This document shows, one piece after another, positions 8,229-18,365 of a DNA stretch of 60,792 bases. The position numbers were made by a program, and so were the translations under genes. Below the pieces are notes generated by a model. It had not been told where the DNA came from. It saw only the letters and a program-made list of their open reading frames with translations, and made no database searches. The DNA comes from Lachnospiraceae bacterium A4. Lineage in GTDB: Bacteria; Bacillota; Clostridia; Lachnospirales; Lachnospiraceae. Every line of letters begins with the position of its first letter. The stretch's first letter is position 1. The DNA lies in the NCBI GenBank assembly GCA_000403215.2, contig KE159538.1, positions 308,064 through 368,855 on the forward strand. Reading direction: 5' to 3'.

Positions 8229-9878
8229 ATGTCAGAAGAAATGAAATCTGAAACAGATAATATTCAGGAACAATCTAATGAAGATTTTGATGTTATCTTT
8301 GTTTCAAAAGCAAACGATGGTACAGTAGTTGCTACTACCCCATTATCAATTCGTGATCAGAAACTACAGCTTGCATTAGGCCAGTATGACCCAGAAAATA
8401 AAAAGTATTCTGTATATCTTAATGAAGGTATATCACCATCTAAATCAATATCTGTTGAAGAAATCGAAGAACTTTCTACTAATACGCAGAATGATTTGAA
8501 TAAGGTTTTAAGGATAAATGCATATAACAGAAAACTCATTAACAAAAATGACATTGTTGGAAAGACAGTTGAATCAATTGATACCAATATCAATACAGAA
8601 ATCAAACTTACATACGGAAATGTTGATGAGGGAAGAAATAAGAAAAAGAAGTTAGAAGAATGCAAACGGTTTATTAAAGATTTTAATACTTCTATCAAGG
8701 TACAGCAGTTGACTAGAAATGCAATCACCACTTCTTATGTTGAGGGTAACTGGATTTCCTATTTGCGTCATGAGGATAAAGATAATTATACAGTAGATAT
8801 TTACCCATTGGGCGTTTGTGAAATCACAGAAACAATGATAAATGGAGAGCCTGTTATATGGTTTAATATCAAAGAATTACGGAAAAGACTTCAAAAAGTA
8901 TATCGAAAAACCAAAAATAAAAAACCTCTTATGTTTGAAAATATGGAAGAAGAGGTAAAGAACAGTTATCCAAAAGAGGTTTATGAAGCATTTCTCAATA
9001 AAGAAGATTATGCTGTTTTAGATAATAAATATACCGGCATTATCCGTATCAATAATCTTAACCGTAAATATGGTGTTTCTCCTATTTTGAGGGCTTATAC
9101 AGATTTGAGTATGCTTGATACTTTTGCAGATTCAGACAGGATAAACAGCAAGGCAAAAGCCAAAAAGATTATTCATCAGAAAATGCGTAAGGAAACTATG
9201 GGGCAGGATTACAATAAAGATTTCTTCCCAGAAGTAAGTTATGCGCACTCTAACTTTATGGATGCTTTTAAGCAGAATACCGTTGTTGTTACTTCTCCTC
9301 CTACTGTTGAGGAGATTTCTTATGTAGAACCAAAAGTAGAAATGACTTCTAAGGATACTTATAATATCTATCGCTCAAAGGTATTATCTACTCTTGGAAT
9401 ACAATTTTTGATGGATAGTGGATCACAGTCTGTATCTACTGCTTCTATTTCTGTAACGCAGCTTATGCGTACAATCAATGCAATATCTGAACAGTTAGAA
9501 GACATTTTGAAGAAGTGGTATCGTCAGATTATTTTGGATAATGGATATCCATTAGATTATACGCCAGATGTGAATGTTATTGATACAGAACAGTTAGAAG
9601 CGGAATTAAAACATTCATTGGCTATTCTTCTATTCAGCACAATGAACTGTTCTTATGCTACCGCTTTTGAAATTCTTGGATTGGATATCAATGACGAAGT
9701 ACAGAAACGTACAATGGAAAATGAGAAAAAATATGATGAAATATTTAGGCCTCATGGAAGTCAGTACACTAATTCTGAGAAACAGAATCCAGAAGATAAT
9801 AAGGGCGGTCGTCCTGCTGATTCTAACAATAAAGTCAAGCAGCAATATGATAAAACCAGACAGGAGGCATTGCAATAA
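8229..9878 (+). CDS. Portal protein
   Basis: 549 aa, directly after terL, the expected place and size of the dodecameric portal through which DNA enters the head. The middle holds a long basic/helical region and the segment GIQFLMDSGSQSVSTASISV (about 390), followed by a helix typical of SPP1/HK97-type portals. The C-terminal tail is polar (PHGSQYTNSEKQ...). The stop codon overlaps the start of the next small gene. Confidence 0.85.
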   Translation: MSEEMKSETDNIQEQSNEDFDVIFVSKANDGTVVATTPLSIRDQKLQLALGQYDPENKKYSVYLNEGISPSKSISVEEIEELSTNTQNDLNKVLRINAYNRKLINKNDIVGKTVESIDTNINTEIKLTYGNVDEGRNKKKKLEECKRFIKDFNTSIKVQQLTRNAITTSYVEGNWISYLRHEDKDNYTVDIYPLGVCEITETMINGEPVIWFNIKELRKRLQKVYRKTKNKKPLMFENMEEEVKNSYPKEVYEAFLNKEDYAVLDNKYTGIIRINNLNRKYGVSPILRAYTDLSMLDTFADSDRINSKAKAKKIIHQKMRKETMGQDYNKDFFPEVSYAHSNFMDAFKQNTVVVTSPPTVEEISYVEPKVEMTSKDTYNIYRSKVLSTLGIQFLMDSGSQSVSTASISVTQLMRTINAISEQLEDILKKWYRQIILDNGYPLDYTPDVNVIDTEQLEAELKHSLAILLFSTMNCSYATAFEILGLDINDEVQKRTMENEKKYDEIFRPHGSQYTNSEKQNPEDNKGGRPADSNNKVKQQYDKTRQEALQ

Positions 9879-10060
9879 TGGATTATACAGTTGATTGCCC
9901 TTGTTGTGGCACACAAATAAAAATATCTATTGATGGTAGTGGTAATGCCACTGCTTTTTTATTGAATAAAAATAAGATTTCACAAGATGAATTATCAAAT
10001 GAGTTTGGTATTGAATTAGGGATTGTAAATATGGATGAGGAGGTGAATGACACTGGATAA
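9878..10060 (+). CDS. Small zinc-ribbon protein (60 aa)
   Basis: The start overlaps the portal stop and the end overlaps the next gene by 14 nt, so all three are translationally coupled. It has one CPCCG pair near the N terminus and an acidic C terminus. Small proteins of this kind are common between portal and protease genes in clostridial phages; function unknown. Confidence 0.7.
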   Translation: MDYTVDCPCCGTQIKISIDGSGNATAFLLNKNKISQDELSNEFGIELGIVNMDEEVNDTG

Positions 10061-11576
10061 TATTGTTTTATATAGTTCACAGGTTTATTTAAGTGAAGAT
10101 AATTCTAATCCTGATTCTTATATTGCAAAGTTTATTATATGTGATTTTGGAAGAAATAAGAACGGCGTTGCTTTAGACAGAAATAATATAGATCAGTGGT
10201 TATCTACACTAAAAAATAAGCCTTTAGTTGGGAAAATTAAATTACGCTATGATGGCACTTATGATTTTACCAGTCATAATATGAAAAAAGTCAAAAAAGT
10301 TGATGAACATGGAAATGAGTATTATGAGGTTGAATTTGATACAGATGCCTTTGGTACTTTTTTTGATGTTGGAATTGAAACAATAAATGACATTGAATAT
10401 ATTGTTGCTTCTTGTGAAATATGGAAACGATTTTCTAAGGCATGTGAAATCATTATCAAAAGAATCAAAGAAGGAACATTACATACGAGCTGGGAAATTT
10501 CTATTGAAGAATCTTCACAAGGAATTGTTGATGGATTGATGACAAAAATAATTAAAGTTGGTAGATTTATTGGTCATTGTCTTTTAGCAAAAGATGTGTC
10601 ACCAGCTTATGATTCAAGTGGTTTATTAGAAATAGCATCAACTAATTATGATGTTGAATTTGCAGAAGCTCTATCCCAAGACATAATAGGTCAAGGTTTA
10701 GATATAGAAAATGTAGCAAAGGAGGAAAATAATTTGCAGAAAAATATTGAAACTAATGTTGCAGAAGAAGAAACGGTTGTTGAAAATCCTGTTGCAGATA
10801 CAGCAGAATCTACGCAAACTGAAACTTCTGAAACAAAGGGAAATGTTGAAAATACAAAAACTGATGACAATGCAAATACACCAGAGGTATCAGCACTTAC
10901 AGAAAGAGATTTACGAAGACGTATTGGTGCTGCTTGTGATGCAAAAATGGGTGATACATCTTGGTGTTATATTGCATTTTGGTTTCCAGAGGATAAGGTC
11001 GTGTGGTGTGAATACGGTGGTAGAAAATCACAGTTAGACTTTATGAAATTTACATACGAGGTAAACGGGGAAACCGTAACCGTTTCAGATGGAGAAAAGG
11101 TTACTCTTACTGTTGAGCCAACAAAAATTAACGATGTAGTAGCTGAATATGAAAAGACGATTGCAGAAAAAGATGATCTAATCGTAAAGGCAAGTTCTGA
11201 AATCACTTCTCTTAAATCTGAAAATACTGAACTGTCTCAGTATAAAGAAAAATTCACACAGATGGAACAGGAAAAGGTAGCTGCTGAATTGGCACAGAAA
11301 AGGGAAGATTTGATTGCTTCTGTTGTTAAGTCTGGTCAGATTACAAGGGAAGAGATTGAAAAATCAGAAGAGTTTTCTGGATATGTTGAAAATCTGGATA
11401 AGAAATCTCTTATGGCTATTGTTGGCGAGAGATTGTCTGCATCCGTAGATAAGAAAAATGAAGCAGAGGTTGAAACTTCTGAAGCAAAAAATGATGTTCA
11501 TGTAGCTTCAAATTTAAATACTGATGATGAAACCGTGGACGGTGCAACTATTATGAGAAACTTTTTAAGAAAATAA
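10047..11576 (+). CDS. Prohead protease / scaffold fusion
   Basis: The N-terminal third resembles a head maturation protease: a TLHTSWEISIE segment (about residues 144-154) supplies His and Ser, and VSPAYDSSGLLEI follows (about 183). An acidic low-complexity linker (about 225-285) leads to a compact domain with WCYIAFWFPEDKVVWCEY (about 306) and then a long coiled coil (about 365-445) as in scaffolds. It lies between portal and capsid, the standard place. GAGGAGGTG precedes the ATG. The exact protease class is not certain. Confidence 0.75.
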   Translation: MTLDNIVLYSSQVYLSEDNSNPDSYIAKFIICDFGRNKNGVALDRNNIDQWLSTLKNKPLVGKIKLRYDGTYDFTSHNMKKVKKVDEHGNEYYEVEFDTDAFGTFFDVGIETINDIEYIVASCEIWKRFSKACEIIIKRIKEGTLHTSWEISIEESSQGIVDGLMTKIIKVGRFIGHCLLAKDVSPAYDSSGLLEIASTNYDVEFAEALSQDIIGQGLDIENVAKEENNLQKNIETNVAEEETVVENPVADTAESTQTETSETKGNVENTKTDDNANTPEVSALTERDLRRRIGAACDAKMGDTSWCYIAFWFPEDKVVWCEYGGRKSQLDFMKFTYEVNGETVTVSDGEKVTLTVEPTKINDVVAEYEKTIAEKDDLIVKASSEITSLKSENTELSQYKEKFTQMEQEKVAAELAQKREDLIASVVKSGQITREEIEKSEEFSGYVENLDKKSLMAIVGERLSASVDKKNEAEVETSEAKNDVHVASNLNTDDETVDGATIMRNFLRK

Positions 11577-11590
11577 GGAGGATATTTTAT

Positions 11591-12058
11591 ATGCTTAGAG
11601 AATTACAGGTAACTAAAGACAAGCCAGCAAATTCTATGTATAAGGCTGGTGAAGAGAAAATTGTAACTGGTATGGCGGTTGTTAAGAATGAGACGAATAA
11701 GACATTTGAATTTGCATCTGCCGCTACTGCTACAGATGTATTTTTCGTAGATAAGGAACGTGTTCCTAGTGGTATCAATGCCGCAAGAGGTGATATGTCT
11801 GATTACGATGAAGATTTTGTGACACTCAAGGAAAATGAGTTTGGAAAGCTGATTGCTTATTATCCTGGGGAAAGATTTGCAACTGACCAGTATACCGAAA
11901 CTGGACTTGTAGAAGGTGTTCGTGTTGCAGCAGGAACCGATGGTAAATTGGCTAAAGCAACAGCAGCATCCCGATATGTGTTTAAAGGTTTCTGGACTGA
12001 TAATGGTCACAAACTGGCTGTAATTGAGGTATCTGATACAGCAGTTGCCAATTCTTAA
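11591..12058 (+). CDS. Probable head decoration or capsid accessory protein
   Basis: A 155-aa beta-rich, Ala/Thr/Val-rich product directly upstream of the major capsid gene, with an AGGAGG site. Position and composition suit a decoration or head-fibre-type protein, as in many HK97-like phages. No diagnostic motif. Confidence 0.5.
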   Translation: MLRELQVTKDKPANSMYKAGEEKIVTGMAVVKNETNKTFEFASAATATDVFFVDKERVPSGINAARGDMSDYDEDFVTLKENEFGKLIAYYPGERFATDQYTETGLVEGVRVAAGTDGKLAKATAASRYVFKGFWTDNGHKLAVIEVSDTAVANS

Positions 12059-12092
12059 TAACAAACAGAAGATTTGAAAGGAGAACATATAT

Positions 12093-13088
12093 ATGTCTTT
12101 AAAAATTGAAGTTGCCGAGCTTATGGAAACGCCAGGCGTTATGTATGATGTTGCTGAAAAAGTAGAATATAAGAGAAATCTTAGCACAGAGGAAAAGGAA
12201 ATTTATGAAATTTCTGATGCTTGGTGCAAAGAGATTGGGAAAACGGGCTGTGATGAAAAGAAAGAAATCGCAGCCTTTGTTAATAAGGTAGTTAATGAGG
12301 AAATTTACAACGCTCCTGATGAACTGCTTGATTCCATGTTTGATAGGGGTTCTATCGGAGAGTTTGATGATGAGGAATTCACAAAGACTCCGAAGAATAC
12401 ACTTGAGGCGCATGAAGCCGCAAAGGGCGGTACTGTAGATAGAAGTTACATTGACTTCACCGCAGTTAAGCCTATTGTGAGAAATCGCCAGATTGAAACT
12501 GATCTTTCTTATGTTGATCTGAGAAAGAACGGATTTAAGTCTGTTGCCACTCTTACAACTTATGCAAAGGAAGCATTACAGAACGCACTCTTCTATGATG
12601 TATTCTCTATGATTGATAATGCAATCGTTGGTGGTGAGCAGTTAGTAACCGCTGGCGGCAAGGTTCCTACACAGACTGCCGTTGATGCGTTTAATCTGTA
12701 TCTTCTTGACAGAGATCCTTCTGCTGTTGCTGTTTGTCTCAGCAAGTATGCACAGGCTCTTGGTCGCATGAGTGGTCGTGCGCAGTATATGAGTGATTCC
12801 ATGAAGGACGAATTTAACCGCTATGGACTTGTAAACTTCATTGATGGTGTTCGTATCGCTTCTATTTCTGGTGCAAAGAAGACCGGCAAGGGTCAGCTTA
12901 TGTTGCCTGACCTCCGCATCTTCGGCGTGGCTGGTAAGATTGGTGGTCTGGATATGAAGGGTGAACTTCATACATATGAAGATTTAGATAATTCTAACGA
13001 GAAGGTTATCATCAGAGTTAAAGACTTTACTTATTCTGTTGGTATTACCAATATCGAGAATTGCAACAAGATGGTTCTTACTAACTAA
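12093..13088 (+). CDS. Major capsid protein
   Basis: 331 aa, preceded by GAAAGGAG, after protease/scaffold and before connector genes. The body has the long helix and E-loop composition of HK97-fold capsids (residues 110-200) and ends in a segment KVIIRVKDFTYSVGITNIEN typical of clostridial phage capsids. It is followed by a strong hairpin, consistent with high expression. The codon choice differs from its neighbours, with more GC-ending codons, as usual for an abundant protein. Confidence 0.85.
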   Translation: MSLKIEVAELMETPGVMYDVAEKVEYKRNLSTEEKEIYEISDAWCKEIGKTGCDEKKEIAAFVNKVVNEEIYNAPDELLDSMFDRGSIGEFDDEEFTKTPKNTLEAHEAAKGGTVDRSYIDFTAVKPIVRNRQIETDLSYVDLRKNGFKSVATLTTYAKEALQNALFYDVFSMIDNAIVGGEQLVTAGGKVPTQTAVDAFNLYLLDRDPSAVAVCLSKYAQALGRMSGRAQYMSDSMKDEFNRYGLVNFIDGVRIASISGAKKTGKGQLMLPDLRIFGVAGKIGGLDMKGELHTYEDLDNSNEKVIIRVKDFTYSVGITNIENCNKMVLTN

Positions 13089-13130
13089 TCTTTTGTGAAG
13101 TTAGAAAAGATACCGTCTATTTTTATGCTT

Positions 13131-13191
13131 AAAATCAGGAAGATAGTGTCGCTCACGAAAAGCAGATACCCACTGCTCTCTTCCTGATTTT
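13131..13191 (+). terminator. Nested hairpin after the capsid gene
   Basis: AAAATCAGGAAGA pairs with TCTTCCTGATTTT; inside are two smaller hairpins (GTGTCGCTCAC and AGCAG...CTGCT). It may limit read-through to the connector genes or protect the capsid mRNA 3' end. A second palindrome, TTGGACATATGTCCAA, lies near 13220-13236 before the next ribosome site. Confidence 0.55.
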
Positions 13192-13268
13192 ATATAAATG
13201 GGATACCGTGGGTTGGTTTTGGACATATGTCCAACTCGCATTAATCATAAAAGGAGGTATCGGGAAAT

Positions 13269-13982
13269 ATGTCTAAAATTGATACACAGAATATCAATGT
13301 TTTGAATTATAACGAAAATGAGGTATTTGTAGACAGTTCAAAGGAACACTATAAGTTCAATGCTTCTAGGGACGGTAAAACACCATCTGTAATCCCTATT
13401 AGTTTAAGCGAATTGCAGAATATTTGTAGTAATACAGATATTATTGTGACTGGATGGCTAACTTTTGATGAAGATGTAAAAGAAGAAGTATTTAAGGAAC
13501 TTCGTATTGCAAATTGGCAAGACATTCTTTCTAATGAAGATATTGCTGATATTCTGACTAATCCTACTATGGAAGGATTACAGAAAATTATAAATATTGA
13601 AAACCAGACTTATTTTGATAGGGTACGTATTATCATGTTCAAACTGATGAAACAGGGTGTTGATATTACTACAAAGGTAAGCAGAATTGTTGAACAGAGA
13701 TATGATGAACTTCGCAATAGACAGCGTAAGAGTTCTATTGTTCTTACCAAGAAAGATACTAACAAGGCTTATGCCACACCAGATGAAGTCAAGGAATTAT
13801 CTGATCAAAATGCAGCTTTACAAAATCAGTTAGATGAAATGAAGAAGATGATGGAACAGATGATGTCTATGCAGAATACTTCTACACCAACTACAACTGA
13901 AAATACGGTTAATGAAGACGTTGTTGCTGATATTACACCTCCAAAAAGGAAAGCTGGCAGACCTAAAAAGTCTACGACTTAG
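13269..13982 (+). CDS. Hypothetical head-region protein with basic tail
   Basis: 237 aa. The middle is helical with a coiled coil (ELSDQNAALQNQLDEMKKMM, about 180-205), a Thr-rich linker, and an AT-hook-like basic end (KRKAGRPKKS). AAGGAGGTATCGGG precedes the start. Placed between capsid and connectors; possibly a structural or internal head protein. The tail could bind DNA, which is inference. Confidence 0.6.
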   Translation: MSKIDTQNINVLNYNENEVFVDSSKEHYKFNASRDGKTPSVIPISLSELQNICSNTDIIVTGWLTFDEDVKEEVFKELRIANWQDILSNEDIADILTNPTMEGLQKIINIENQTYFDRVRIIMFKLMKQGVDITTKVSRIVEQRYDELRNRQRKSSIVLTKKDTNKAYATPDEVKELSDQNAALQNQLDEMKKMMEQMMSMQNTSTPTTTENTVNEDVVADITPPKRKAGRPKKSTT

Positions 13983-13996
13983 AGGGGGGATTGTAA

Positions 13997-14491
13997 TTGG
14001 GACAGACAACTTCTTTTGAAAAGGTAATATCAAGATTACTGAGAAAAATTGAAAAGGATAAAGATTTCTTTTCGTATTATAATATGTCTGTTTCAGAAGT
14101 ACAATCTCTTGTGATGGAACAGGCGACAGGCTATTTATATGATGCAATTGATTTATTAGTTTCTAAATGTGAACCAGACGTTGATTTTTATAATTATGAT
14201 GATGAGTTAGAAATGTTTCGCTTTGAATTGACACAGAGAGAAATTGGTTTATTGGCTTCACTTATGTATGAAGTGTATTTTGAAAGAGATGAGGCATTGC
14301 TGAAAGCATTTAAGATTCGTATGACTCCATCTGATCTTAACCAATTTTCTCCTGCTAATGAACGTGCTTCGTTTGAAAATATGTTGGCAAGAATTAAAGC
14401 GGAAAACAGAAACGATATATCAAGGTACATTTCCACAGATAGAAAAACTGGCAAACGAAAAATAATCAATTACAGTCAATATGATGATTAG
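13997..14491 (+). CDS. Head-tail connector (adaptor) protein
   Basis: TTG start 15 nt after the preceding stop with a GAGGGGGGA site. 164 aa, mostly helical, in the usual place of the first connector. The sequence FELTQREIGLLASLMYEVYF and MTPSDLNQFSPANERASFE are typical of clostridial phage connectors. Assignment rests mainly on order and size. Confidence 0.6.
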   Translation: MGQTTSFEKVISRLLRKIEKDKDFFSYYNMSVSEVQSLVMEQATGYLYDAIDLLVSKCEPDVDFYNYDDELEMFRFELTQREIGLLASLMYEVYFERDEALLKAFKIRMTPSDLNQFSPANERASFENMLARIKAENRNDISRYISTDRKTGKRKIINYSQYDD

Positions 14492-14505
14492 GGAGGTAAC
14501 TGGAT

Positions 14506-15540
14506 ATGAATATTAGTTACTTCCAGAAAATCAATAATACATATAAATCAAAAAGTAGGCAAGAAACTGATTTGTATTTACTAAACCGTCATGTAGATGA
14601 ATGTTTTGCAGATACAGTTGATTATCATGTCGTAAAAAGAAATGGTGAGCCATTTGAGCTATTGATTATTAAAGATACTGATAATAATACCTTTAAGAAA
14701 AAGATAAAATCAAGACCGTCTGATAAGTTTAATCTTGGAGATTATATTGAGTGGAACAATCAGATATGGCTTGTTACTTTGGTTGACACCGATGATAAAA
14801 CATATCATTCTGGTTATATGTATCTTTGCACTGTCCCTCTCCGCTGGCAAAATTCAGAAGGTAAAATTATTGAACGCTACGTTTATGCAGAGGATTTTAC
14901 GAAATATTCAAATGGTGTTACAGGGAACAATACTATTACCATTGGAGACAACCAGTATGGATTAACTCTTCCTGTAGACAGTGAAACAAAAAAACTGAAA
15001 CGTGATATGCGTTTTCCTTTGGATTTTGATGACAGTGAGCAACCTGATATTTATAAACTAACTAATCGAAAAGTTAAGCTAAGTGATAATCAATATTTTG
15101 GTCGTGGTGGCACAATGGTTGTAACTATGTCATTTGATGCCTTTAATACAAATGAAGATAAGAAGGTTGTTATGGAAAATGGTCAGGAGGTATGGATTTG
15201 TAATTATAATAATTCTGCTTCTCCTCTCCCACCCACCCCATCAGAACCCAATGAAACGACAGATTTAAGGTGTGTGATTTCTGGGAATACAAACCTGAAG
15301 AATGGATACAGGCGTTCATATACCGTAATATTTTCAGATAAAGATGGCAATGTTATTGATTGGCAGAATATTAATTTCAAATGGAATATAGTAAATAATT
15401 CAGGACTTATTACAAATGCATATGAGAATAAAATTGACATATTGTTTGATAATGAAGATTTAATTGGATCTTCTTTTTTATTACAAGTAATTGTCGCAGG
15501 CGAGGTTTTAGCAGAATCAAAAATAACAATAATTGAATAA
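14506..15540 (+). CDS. Head closure protein with Ig-like C terminus
   Basis: 344 aa. The N-terminal part contains GDYIEWNNQIWLVTLVD and a compact beta domain as in SPP1 gp16-type stoppers (about residues 75-110). Residues about 250-344 form an Ig-like beta domain (DGNVIDWQNINFKW...). A Pro-rich linker (PLPPTPSEP) joins them. GGGAGG precedes the ATG. Ig-like additions on head proteins often bind surface glycans. Confidence 0.6.
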   Translation: MNISYFQKINNTYKSKSRQETDLYLLNRHVDECFADTVDYHVVKRNGEPFELLIIKDTDNNTFKKKIKSRPSDKFNLGDYIEWNNQIWLVTLVDTDDKTYHSGYMYLCTVPLRWQNSEGKIIERYVYAEDFTKYSNGVTGNNTITIGDNQYGLTLPVDSETKKLKRDMRFPLDFDDSEQPDIYKLTNRKVKLSDNQYFGRGGTMVVTMSFDAFNTNEDKKVVMENGQEVWICNYNNSASPLPPTPSEPNETTDLRCVISGNTNLKNGYRRSYTVIFSDKDGNVIDWQNINFKWNIVNNSGLITNAYENKIDILFDNEDLIGSSFLLQVIVAGEVLAESKITIIE

Positions 15541-15551
15541 CGGAGGTGGTT

Positions 15552-16145
15552 ATGTCAAATTTATATAATGCATCCAGATATAAAAATGTGATAATTAATC
15601 TTCTCCTGAATAGCAATGATTTTGTCACATTGATGAATCCGCCATCTCCACCACATAATCAATTAGAAATACAGGATATGTTACTTGGTGGCACTTGGAT
15701 TATTGACAAGAATAAGTATGAAGTTCAGGGGCAACTCTTCGACCATAATTTTGTAGACGATACTACTGTTGCCGAAAAAACATTTGTATTCGTTGAAACA
15801 GATATAGATATGATCCGACAGAATATCTTTACGGATTTTAATTTATATATATGCATTTTCACATCAAAATCACTGATCAGAATAACGGACGATACAGCTC
15901 CTTCAATTAATGAAGTTGAAGAAATGGGTTATGAGGTGGGACATTATGGTAATCGCATAGACATATTATGTGATATTGTAGACAGAATTTTAAATGGGAA
16001 TAAGAAACTAAAAGGAATCAGTGATATAGAACCTGCTCAAAGGGGATTTTGTACCATATATTCACCCAGTAATAAATATTACGGAAAGTGTCTCAAATAC
16101 AATATCTCTAACTTAAATGATCTGGAGGAATATTGTGAAGATTAG
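15552..16145 (+). CDS. Probable tail-completion or connector protein
   Basis: I use ATG at 15552 (MSNLYNASRYK) because GGAGGTGG is right upstream; the in-frame GTG at 15546 overlaps that site. 197 aa. Between head closure and the tail tube gene, the place of neck or tail terminator proteins. The final codons overlap the next gene's GTG start. Confidence 0.55.
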   Translation: MSNLYNASRYKNVIINLLLNSNDFVTLMNPPSPPHNQLEIQDMLLGGTWIIDKNKYEVQGQLFDHNFVDDTTVAEKTFVFVETDIDMIRQNIFTDFNLYICIFTSKSLIRITDDTAPSINEVEEMGYEVGHYGNRIDILCDIVDRILNGNKKLKGISDIEPAQRGFCTIYSPSNKYYGKCLKYNISNLNDLEEYCED

Positions 16146-16908
16146 TAAAGATACCCTTCTTTCTTATCTCATCTACAATGACCCATTTCAATATAATGAA
16201 CATATCACCTTATATCCAGTCACAATGAAAGATGTAATACTATTTCAATCTTTAACATGTTCAATTACTGTTAGGAAAAACAGTATATTTCATAGCAAAA
16301 AAATAATTAAGATGGATTATTTAAATTTTTTGTTTTTTGCTTTAGGAAATACAGAATTAGAAAAGGAATACGACATCGCTGGATTGTCCCAATACCTAAT
16401 CTTAACTATGCAGTTATTACAACTGTGTTGCCAGAATCAGGAGGTTCGTTTAACTCAAGAGGGTTTGTCTATTAATAATGAAATTATAACACCAGAAGTA
16501 TTTGATGATTTAAGAAGAATCATTATTATTCAAAATGATATTGATTTTGATATTGATGAATTTTTAAATTATGATACTGAACAAAGACTGCTTAAAGCGC
16601 AAAAAGATCTTAATAAAGACGAAGTAAAAGCAACTATTGAAGATTATATTGATTCTTTAATTATTGCCATGAGCACTACTGAGGAGTATATCAAAAACAT
16701 GACAATCAGGAAATTTTGGCGTTACATAAAACGCTATCAACTTCATGAGGGATATACAATTGCTAAAACAGGTGAATGTAGCGGAATGGTTACATTTAAA
16801 GAACCAATTAAACACTGGATGATATCTCTTGAAGAGGATGATAAATTTAAGAATTTAAAAACAGACGAGAATTCTTTAAAAGGGAAAATAGCAAACGCAA
16901 ACGGTTGA
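16135..16908 (+). CDS. Tail-region protein, possible tail assembly factor
   Basis: GTG at 16135 has TGGAGGAA 7 nt upstream, better than the ATG at 16117. The product is helical, about 257 aa, with a basic segment NMTIRKFWRYIKRYQLHEGY (about 195-215). It precedes the tail tube gene and ends at a terminator. Could be a tail assembly protein; I see no slippery heptamer that would make a frameshifted chaperone pair. Confidence 0.5.
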   Translation: MKISKDTLLSYLIYNDPFQYNEHITLYPVTMKDVILFQSLTCSITVRKNSIFHSKKIIKMDYLNFLFFALGNTELEKEYDIAGLSQYLILTMQLLQLCCQNQEVRLTQEGLSINNEIITPEVFDDLRRIIIIQNDIDFDIDEFLNYDTEQRLLKAQKDLNKDEVKATIEDYIDSLIIAMSTTEEYIKNMTIRKFWRYIKRYQLHEGYTIAKTGECSGMVTFKEPIKHWMISLEEDDKFKNLKTDENSLKGKIANANG

Positions 16909-16910
16909 TC

Positions 16911-16941
16911 AAGAACAGATTTTGTCTGTTCTTTTTATTTT
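16911..16941 (+). terminator. Intrinsic terminator
   Basis: AAGAACAGA pairs with TCTGTTCTT, followed by TTTATTTTT, between the tail assembly-type gene and the tail tube gene. Confidence 0.7.
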
Positions 16942-16961
16942 TATAAAATGGAGGAAATATA

Positions 16962-17987
16962 ATGTCCAAGAAAAACAATAAGAATGAAAAGGATTTTTTA
17001 GTTAGTACAGCAGATTTCGCATTCTATGTGAATGATGTTCTTGCCTGTACTGGAACGACAAATTTAAACGCTTCATTGGAAGTGTCGATGGAAGAACAAG
17101 AGGTTAAAGGTGGAAAGGGTAATAAACTTCTATATGCATTTAAATATGGACGAGCTTTAAGTGCTACACTGGAAGCTGCGGACTGGAAATTAGAATACAT
17201 TGCAATGGCATCTGGTTCAAAGATTACAGAAGGCATAAAGGATGTGTATAAGCTGAGAGAATGTGTAACATTAACAGAGGGAATTGGTGTATTATCTACT
17301 ACTCCAATAGGAAATGTTGCAGTCGAGCTATCAAATGGAACAATTGTAACAGTTGAACCTACTGGAACTACTATTGATATGACTAAATTTGGTTTAACAG
17401 ATGACAAGGATTCTGTAAAGGCAACTTATAAGTATAGTAGAAATGCGAAATGCATTACAATTGACGCTGAGTCTACTCCATTTGTAGGACGATTAGTTCT
17501 CGATGCAGATAAGCACAATAGTAAGCGTGGAAAAGTTGGTAGTGTTCAAATCGAAATTCCATCATATCAGTTAAATGGTAATTTTAATATTGAATTTACG
17601 CCAGATGGTGTTACTTCTACTTCTTTGGAAGGAAAAGCTCTTGCAGTTGAAGGTGATACTTGTGCTGATGGCAGTGTATATGCATATATTACTGAGTTTG
17701 ACGAAACAGAAAAAGTAATTGCTGTAACTGAAATTGCTGCTACTCCTGACACTGTTAAAGTTGATACGGCCACAAATACGACTGCTACAATCTCTGTTAT
17801 TGGCTTGAAGGGCGGTCTCTACTCTCCTATTGAGCTAGATAATACAGATTGTACATTTGTCAGTGATACACCTGCCACTGCTACAGTTGACGCAGATGGT
17901 GTAGTTACTGCAGTGGCATCTGGAACAGCAACTATTACGGTGTCCTATAATGGTATCTCAGACGAAGTTAATGTTGTTGTTGAGTAG
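16962..17987 (+). CDS. Major tail tube protein with Big-type Ig domain
   Basis: 341 aa. Residues 1-240 are the tube domain, with VSTADFAFYVNDVLACTGT near the start and a beta-rich body. The C-terminal 85 residues form a bacterial Ig-like (Big_2) domain: AATPDTVKVDTATN then TPATATVDADGVVTAVASGT and a closing VSYNGISDEV. Such domains decorate siphophage tail tubes and may bind cell surface sugars. It is bracketed by terminators, fitting high expression. Confidence 0.8.
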   Translation: MSKKNNKNEKDFLVSTADFAFYVNDVLACTGTTNLNASLEVSMEEQEVKGGKGNKLLYAFKYGRALSATLEAADWKLEYIAMASGSKITEGIKDVYKLRECVTLTEGIGVLSTTPIGNVAVELSNGTIVTVEPTGTTIDMTKFGLTDDKDSVKATYKYSRNAKCITIDAESTPFVGRLVLDADKHNSKRGKVGSVQIEIPSYQLNGNFNIEFTPDGVTSTSLEGKALAVEGDTCADGSVYAYITEFDETEKVIAVTEIAATPDTVKVDTATNTTATISVIGLKGGLYSPIELDNTDCTFVSDTPATATVDADGVVTAVASGTATITVSYNGISDEVNVVVE

Positions 17988-18000
17988 TAATACCCAAAAT

Positions 18001-18042
18001 AATAAGGACGGATGTGTATCAGTTATCGCATCCGTCCTTATT
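18001..18042 (+). terminator. Terminator after the tail tube gene
   Basis: A perfect 14-bp stem (AATAAGGACGGATG with CATCCGTCCTTATT) around a 14-nt loop. Confidence 0.75.
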
Positions 18043-18072
18043 ATCTAATTATCATACGAAGGGATTATATAA

Positions 18073-18357
18073 ATGATTGAAAACGAATTAAAGCCAGATA
18101 AAAAAATTGGTACAGAATCTTTAGCAACACCGGAAAATGAAGATATAACGAAAAAGGCGAAACGGCAATCTCCTAAAAACGATTTCAAAGAAAAAGAATG
18201 TCCTGTAATTTCTTATAATAAACATTCCAAAACATTAGATGTGATGTTTGATAATTATGGAATACGAATAATAAACATTGAAAGTTTTGTGGGGAACACA
18301 GTAAATATAAGATATAAAGGCGAAATAGGAAAACCTGATTTCGAATTTAAAATATAG
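18073..18357 (+). CDS. Hypothetical protein (94 aa)
   Basis: Starts after a GAAGGGA site. A charged, Lys-rich N-terminal half precedes a small beta-rich C-terminal half (VMFDNYGIRIINIESFVGNT). Not recognised; it belongs to a run of small genes between the tail tube and lysis genes. Confidence 0.6.
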   Translation: MIENELKPDKKIGTESLATPENEDITKKAKRQSPKNDFKEKECPVISYNKHSKTLDVMFDNYGIRIINIESFVGNTVNIRYKGEIGKPDFEFKI

Positions 18358-18365
18358 GTGGTTAT